DNA of 64,000 bases, from contig JACZZP010000008.1 of the NCBI GenBank assembly GCA_015183035.1, forward strand, positions 2,294,001 to 2,358,000. The letters are read 5' to 3'. This document shows positions 59,043 through 64,000 of the stretch, piece after piece. The position numbers and the translations under genes were made by a program. The notes beneath the pieces are model-generated. The model had not been told where the DNA came from and did not search any database. It was given only the letters and a program-made list of their open reading frames with translations. Position 1 is the stretch's first letter, and each line of letters begins with the position of its first letter. The stretch comes from Meloidogyne chitwoodi. Its lineage: Eukaryota > Nematoda > Chromadorea > Rhabditida > Meloidogynidae.

Positions 59043-62000
59043 TTATTTTTGAATTTTCTTCTCTGTTTCTTTTAATAAAGAAGGCGGTAAATTTTGATTA
59101 ATTTCAATTAATGGAGAAGAAGAATTTATTGAAGATGTTGTTGTTAAATTTATTATTTTTGTTGTTTCTGCTACTGCTAATAATAATTCTTTTTCTTCTT
59201 CTTCTTCTTTTTTCTTCTTTTCTAATTTTTCTTTTCTTAATACATCCGAAATACATTGACTTTTTGTACGACGACGAGCTGATGGTCTCAGTTTTGGAAG
59301 AAAAGCTTTAATAAAAAAAAAATTAAAATAACTATTTAAAAAGAAAAATATCTAATAACCAATTTTCAATTATTAAAAAACTTTTTTTAATTAAAAAAAT
59401 AAACCTTCTTCAAAAAAATCTTACAAGGATATGGACGTAAATCTTCTCCGCCACTATTTCCTCTTGTATAAAACTTTTTATTTTTATAACATTTCGCAGA
59501 TTCAAGTGCTTCAGCTAATACAACATTTTTAACCTGTGGATTAAGCAATTCTCTATTTTGATATTTTTCAGCATTTAAAAGTTGTTCATGAGTTAATTTA
59601 ACATCATAACCTCTTATTTTTGAAGAAGAAGAAAATTTATTATATTCATTGACCAATAAATTGTGTAAAGATTTGTCCCAATTTTCTTGACCACAATCGG
59701 TCAAAATTGAACTAAAATAAAAAAAAAATTTTTAAAATCTAAAAATTAAAAAAAAATACCAATACATCCGCCATGTTGTTCTTCTAGGAAATATTCTATT
59801 AAAATGACCTCGACGTCTATTTTCCATCATAAGTTTATCAAAAAGTAATTCAACACGTTCCAAATATAAAGCTGATAAACGTTCAGAAGAAAAGGAAACC
59901 TTTGAAAAAAAAACCCCAAGTCTTTCTATTTTTTAAATTAATAAAAATACTTTTTGTGGCATTTGCATTTTTTTAATTTTAGAAGCCCTTTGTTGTTGTT
60001 GTTGTTTTGGTGAACCTCTCCTTTTTGTTGTAGAATATTCTTCTTGTAATAATTCATTTTTATTTTCAGATAAAAATGTAGTAAATCCATTTTTAGATGA
60101 ATTGGATAATAAAGAAAATGTTGATGAAGTTGGTGGAGGTGGTGATACTGAGTTTTTCTAAAAGTCAAAATTTTATATAATTTTCAAAAAAATTCTCAAA
60201 AATTCTTTAATACAAAAAAACCTAAAATTAATAAAAAAAAATCAAAAACCTGTTTTTTAACAATTTTATTTTCATTAACCAATTTTTCGTTATTTAATTG
60301 ACTCAAAAGTTGTTGTTGTTGATATTCCTCTGTGACAACATCTTCCTCTTCACTAAAATAACATTCATTTTCCCCGTTTTTATCCTTAACCAAAGGAATT
60401 TGAGCAATATTTAAAACATCGCAAAAGAGATGAGATTTTAGTAGAGTATCAAGTGGTGAGTCACTAGAAATTTAAAAAAAAAACATTAATTTATATAAAG
60501 GAAAATCAGTAAAGAAAAAATTCAAAAACTTCCCTTTTTAATGTTCTTCAAGTTATAAAAAATTAAAAAATAAAAATTCACAAACCATGACAAACTTGGA
60601 GATAAATTCATTTCAAGCAACCAAGGCTTTAAATTTTCATCTACTAAAATATCAAAACCAAAAAGTTCAAAACAACATTTTGGATGTAAATTTACTAAAA
60701 TTAAAAATATAAAAATAATAAAATAAAAACAAACATTTTCTACACATTGCAGCAACTCTAGGTTGAATTGAAAGAAGTGATTTAATAACAATATCTTCAA
60801 TTCGTACCATCAACACTAAAAAGAAATAAATAGAATTTAAAATAATTCTGAAAAAATAATTAAATATCCAAGAGTTTTCCCACTAATTTTGCCTTGTTAA
60901 GCACAATTTTTCTAAATAAAATGAACTTTGGTTAAGTTGGTTAATCCCTTTAGTATAGTTAAAAAATGAGGCTAAATTTACAAAGTTCGACTCTCTTCAA
61001 AGGTAAAATTTTTTTCCAACTCTTAAAGTTAATTATTCTTCATTAAATTTAAAAAAATTTACATTCTGTATCAATTTTAAAATTTTCTTCCAAATGTCTA
61101 AGTAATGCACCCAGTGTCCATTTGTGTCCCATATTTTCCACAGAGTTATCGGTGTTTCTAAAGAAAATATATGTATATAAATTTAAAATTAAAAAAAACC
61201 TAATAAAATATTCACTTGTTTTGTTCAAAACATAATTAGTCAAATGTTGGTTAAGGTCGTCAAAGTTTGTTTTTCCATTTTTATAAGTGTGCACCGCAAA
61301 ACGTGCTAATCCATCACTAAAAAAAGAATAAATTTAGAGAAATTTTAAATTAGACAAAATCGGAGGACAAACGTCTCCAAAAATTTTTATTAAATAAAAA
61401 CAACAATACCTGTACATATACACAATTAAAGGATAAAAAGAAGTGACGAGCACATAAATACGCAAATCCCATTTTAAGCCATTTATCAACAATGGACGAT
61501 CAATATAACGAGAAATAACAAACTTTTGACTGTTGTCAATCGAATTAACCTTAGAATTTATTCAAAAAATTTAAGTAAAATTATTGACTTGAAAAAACCT
61601 CTTCTGCTCTGCTAAGAAAGAAAATTCCTTTCCCAAAAGATCCACCAGCTGGTTTAACAATAAAAGGAGACTGTCTTCCAGCTTCAATTTCTTTGCAACA
61701 ATTAATCAGTTCTGAAGTGTCTTCATCGCTTAATGGTGTGCAAAAGAAATCGGGAATCTTAATTTAAAAATTTTAATGTAAAATTTAAAAAATAAAACAA
61801 ACAAAATTAAAGTAATCCTGTCCGTATAAAACACCTGCTCGATTAACATTTTCATATAGACAATCTTTTTTCTAAAAATTTTTAAAATAATTTTCAAATA
61901 AAATGAAAAAAACCGTAAGCATCCAACTTCTTGGAAAATGGTTCATTCTTTGCCATGGTTGTAATTGCCTCATTGAATTTGTAGACAAATGAGTGTTTGT

Positions 62001-62420
62001 CCAAATTAAATTACAACGAGGGTTTTTGTTTGAACACTAAAATATATTTTAGAAAAAAAAAGGAAAACTTTAATTAAACAAAATCACATTTAACACTTTT
62101 TCAAATTCTAAATCCATCCAAAAAATCATTAAAAACACAAAAACCTGTAAAAATCCATAACTGAAAAGCAGCGCCTTGACGAGCTTCGAATCACTTTTAA
62201 TAAGTTTAAAACACATGTTGAAATCCTCTCCTAGTTTAGTATATTTGCGTTGAATAGATAAGCATGGAACACGACGGCCAATGTATTTGAACGCAATCGG
62301 ATCAAAAGTAAACAAAAAATATTCCTAAAAATTACAAAAATTAAAGGCTGAAAAAAGTTTAACCTTTCTTGTATTTTTCAATTCTGAAGAAGTATTTGAT
62401 GAAAACGTTGTAGTATTCAT
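59043..62420 (-). CDS. ttll-5: Tubulin polyglutamylase TTLL5-like (parent of the fragments)
   Basis: Adds glutamate chains to tubulin tails. Start [20 protein letters not shown] at 62,420; stop at 59,043-59,045. The TTL core follows in order: [52 protein letters not shown]-grasp [147 protein letters not shown] long C-terminal extension has a Q-rich run ([11 protein letters not shown]), [19 protein letters not shown] (the TTLL5-type RIFP segment) and an acidic/lysine coiled-coil-like end ([18 protein letters not shown]). Catalytic residues look complete. Family choice TTLL5 over TTLL4 rests on SLSCDSPLD and the RIFPRR region. Confidence 0.92.
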
Positions 62421-62855
62421 TTCACTGAACTTTGAAAAAATGATTAATATAGAAGCTGAAAAGTAAACAAAATTAAAATTCCAATGCAAAAAAGGAATTT
62501 GAATAAAATTTGAACAAAACTCTAAATTAGCAATACATTTTATTCCTACATGCAAAAAAATTAATTTTAGAATAAATATTTTTTAGGTGTTTATAAGGCT
62601 TAAGACAAAACAAGCGATTCCAAAGTACATGTATAAAAACAAAAAACATGGGCATAAATGCTGCAAATACTTTTGTTGTGAGGAGTTCACGAGATGGCCT
62701 AATTGAATATTTTTAGCCTTTTTTAAATTAATAACTTTAAGACCAAAAAAGTAACTCTCTAGAACTCCCTACAACAAATACAAGTAAAAGATTAATACAA
62801 AAAAAGTTTTTTTTTAATAATACCCTTAATAATCGTTTACAATTAAACCTCTTCT
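62421..62855. other. Spacer between ttll-5 and the Nudix gene
   Basis: About 430 bases. Likely ttll-5 promoter/5' UTR and Nudix gene 3' UTR. No conserved exon; a short frame starting MHVGIKCIANLEF is not supported. Confidence 0.5.
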
Positions 62856-63913
62856 CTACGAAGAAGGACGCCGTTCATTTAGCCACCAAGTTAATGCAAA
62901 CAAAAGTGAAGGTGGCGATATAGCAATGTTTACATCGGAACGAAATTTGGCTGCTTCTTCTGGCTTCATAAAAACTTTTTTGATAAATTCTCCTTCAGCA
63001 TGGTTACCACCTCCTTCTGTTACACGCATTGACTCCTTCTAAAAAGTTTAAAAAATTAATTTTATGATTTAGCTTAAGTTTTTTCCCCAACTCGACCTTT
63101 ATAACCCAATTATCTTTAATTTAAAAATTAAACCAAACAATTTCTGCATAAAATAAATGCTGCATAGAACCAGAAGTAGAAACTCCAGTCACATAACGTT
63201 TAATAGGCTCAATTAAATTTATGGGCACATTATAGCCACATTCCTCCAAAATTTCTTGATGAATATGATCCAAAGTTGAAGTTTCTGATTTATCCTTAAA
63301 AATATTAGAAAAATAAAATAGTAAAAAAACCTCACAATTAAGCCTGCACAAAGTTCCAAAGTCTCCCCCAAATGAGTTGGGTATTTATTCCATTCAATTT
63401 CATTTAAAGATTTTCCGACATTTTCAGACATTTCTTTAACTGCATGAATGAAAACAGCTAAAAAGTAAAAAAATAAAATCTTTAATTTAAACAAATACGT
63501 GGTCTAAACTGTTTAACAAGCAATAATTCTTTTCTTTCTGAATGGTAGAGAAGAACAGAAACGCTATCATGTCCATTTGCAAAGTCCCTAAAATTAAAAG
63601 AAGACTTTAAAAGGTGAAAGTAAAAATATTAACAATTCTACCAGATGAGATTATGTCCTTTTTGTTTGTAATGCATTCTCATTGGGCTTAAAAATAAAAG
63701 TTAAAAACATTAAAAAAAATTGTGCGAAAAATCCTCAGTGATTCCGCTAGAATCTCTAATTTCAAAACAAACATACTTGATATATTTCGAGTCTGTTACA
63801 GCCATATCAAATCGAACATTTTCAATAAATTCATCTTCAGTAGAATTCTAAAATTATAAAATATCAAAATTAACATTTAAGAAAACCTTTGAAAATTTTG
63901 AAATTTCATTCAT
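62856..63913 (-). CDS. NUDT14-like nucleoside-diphosphate-sugar hydrolase
   Basis: Nudix hydrolase; the NUDT14 family splits UDP-glucose and related sugars. Start [10 protein letters not shown] at 63,913, stop at 62,856-62,858. Sequence follows NUDT14: [130 protein letters not shown] and [20 protein letters not shown]. The Nudix box reads G-L-I-D-K-S-E then eight residues and QEILEECGY, so the usual R-E is Q-E and spacing is one longer than canonical, as in human NUDT14 (KEAWEECGY). The metal-binding EE pair is intact. Confidence 0.92.
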
Positions 63914-64000
63914 TACAATAAAGTGAAGAAAAATATATAAAAAGTCTAGCAACAATCTAAAAAAGAAAATTAACAAAAAATATGGTTAGCTTGAACAAAA

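Noticed and set aside
59111..59311. Leucine/isoleucine-rich plus-strand frame
   Set aside because: Antisense shadow of the acidic lysine-rich C-terminus of ttll-5.

Overview
The window is eukaryotic, very AT-rich nuclear DNA with many short introns (mostly GT...TTTTTAG). Its proteins read best as nematode orthologues, for example cul-5, lin-40/MTA, hira-1, gsp-type PP1, mrps-9, ttll-5, an rme-1/EHD fragment and two Kv channels. Base composition, intron style and TTTAG/TTTCAG acceptors just upstream of several start codons (possible spliced-leader acceptors) suggest a plant-parasitic tylenchid such as Meloidogyne. That placement is inference; no species marker was seen.

Layout. 1-2.3 kb is the 3' part of cullin-5 (+). 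2.3-16.8 kb is a patchwork of duplicated pieces (+): an uncharacterised four-exon gene (called family B here, copies B1 and B2), decayed tubulin-ligase (ttll-5) fragments, a broken propeller-like gene, a truncated rme-1 5' end, a small gene with an internal repeat, and an uncharacterised nine-exon gene (gene A) split by a Merlin DNA transposon. 18.9-21.2 kb is an aquaporin (+). 21.4-23.8 kb is repeats: about 170-bp units in both orientations, a foldback element and a GC-richer minisatellite. From 24 kb on, almost everything is on the minus strand: lin-40/MTA, mrps-9, hira-1, PP1, a membrane protein with PY motifs that carries an opposite-strand gene in its intron, and Kv channel 1. 46.7-53.3 kb is an inverted second copy of the left patchwork (cullin 3' end, small gene, intact gene A, B3, ttll fragment, propeller fragment). 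It is followed by Kv channel 2, the parent ttll-5 gene and a NUDT14-like Nudix hydrolase.

Most informative features. (1) The inverted arms, about 30 kb apart, preserve empty sites for two transposons in the left arm: a 1,953-bp Merlin with 8-bp target duplication GAGAGGCC, and a 221-bp hAT-like MITE with 8-bp target duplication GTCTTGGG. (2) Family B has three open copies with the same exon/phase plan, a conserved first exon and strongly diverged later exons. Two copies appear to use a GC-AG first intron. (3) At least eleven tRNA-like sequences lie in introns, all in the sense orientation of the host gene. (4) The gene A block is nearly identical between arms, introns included, while neighbouring B copies are very different, which suggests recent homogenisation or a separate duplication.

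The ordinary genes are housekeeping or regulatory (ubiquitin ligase scaffold, NuRD-type and HIRA chromatin factors, phosphatase, mitoribosome, ion channels, tubulin modification) and do not form an obvious pathway together. Coordinates for exons were derived by hand from splice signals and reading frame.
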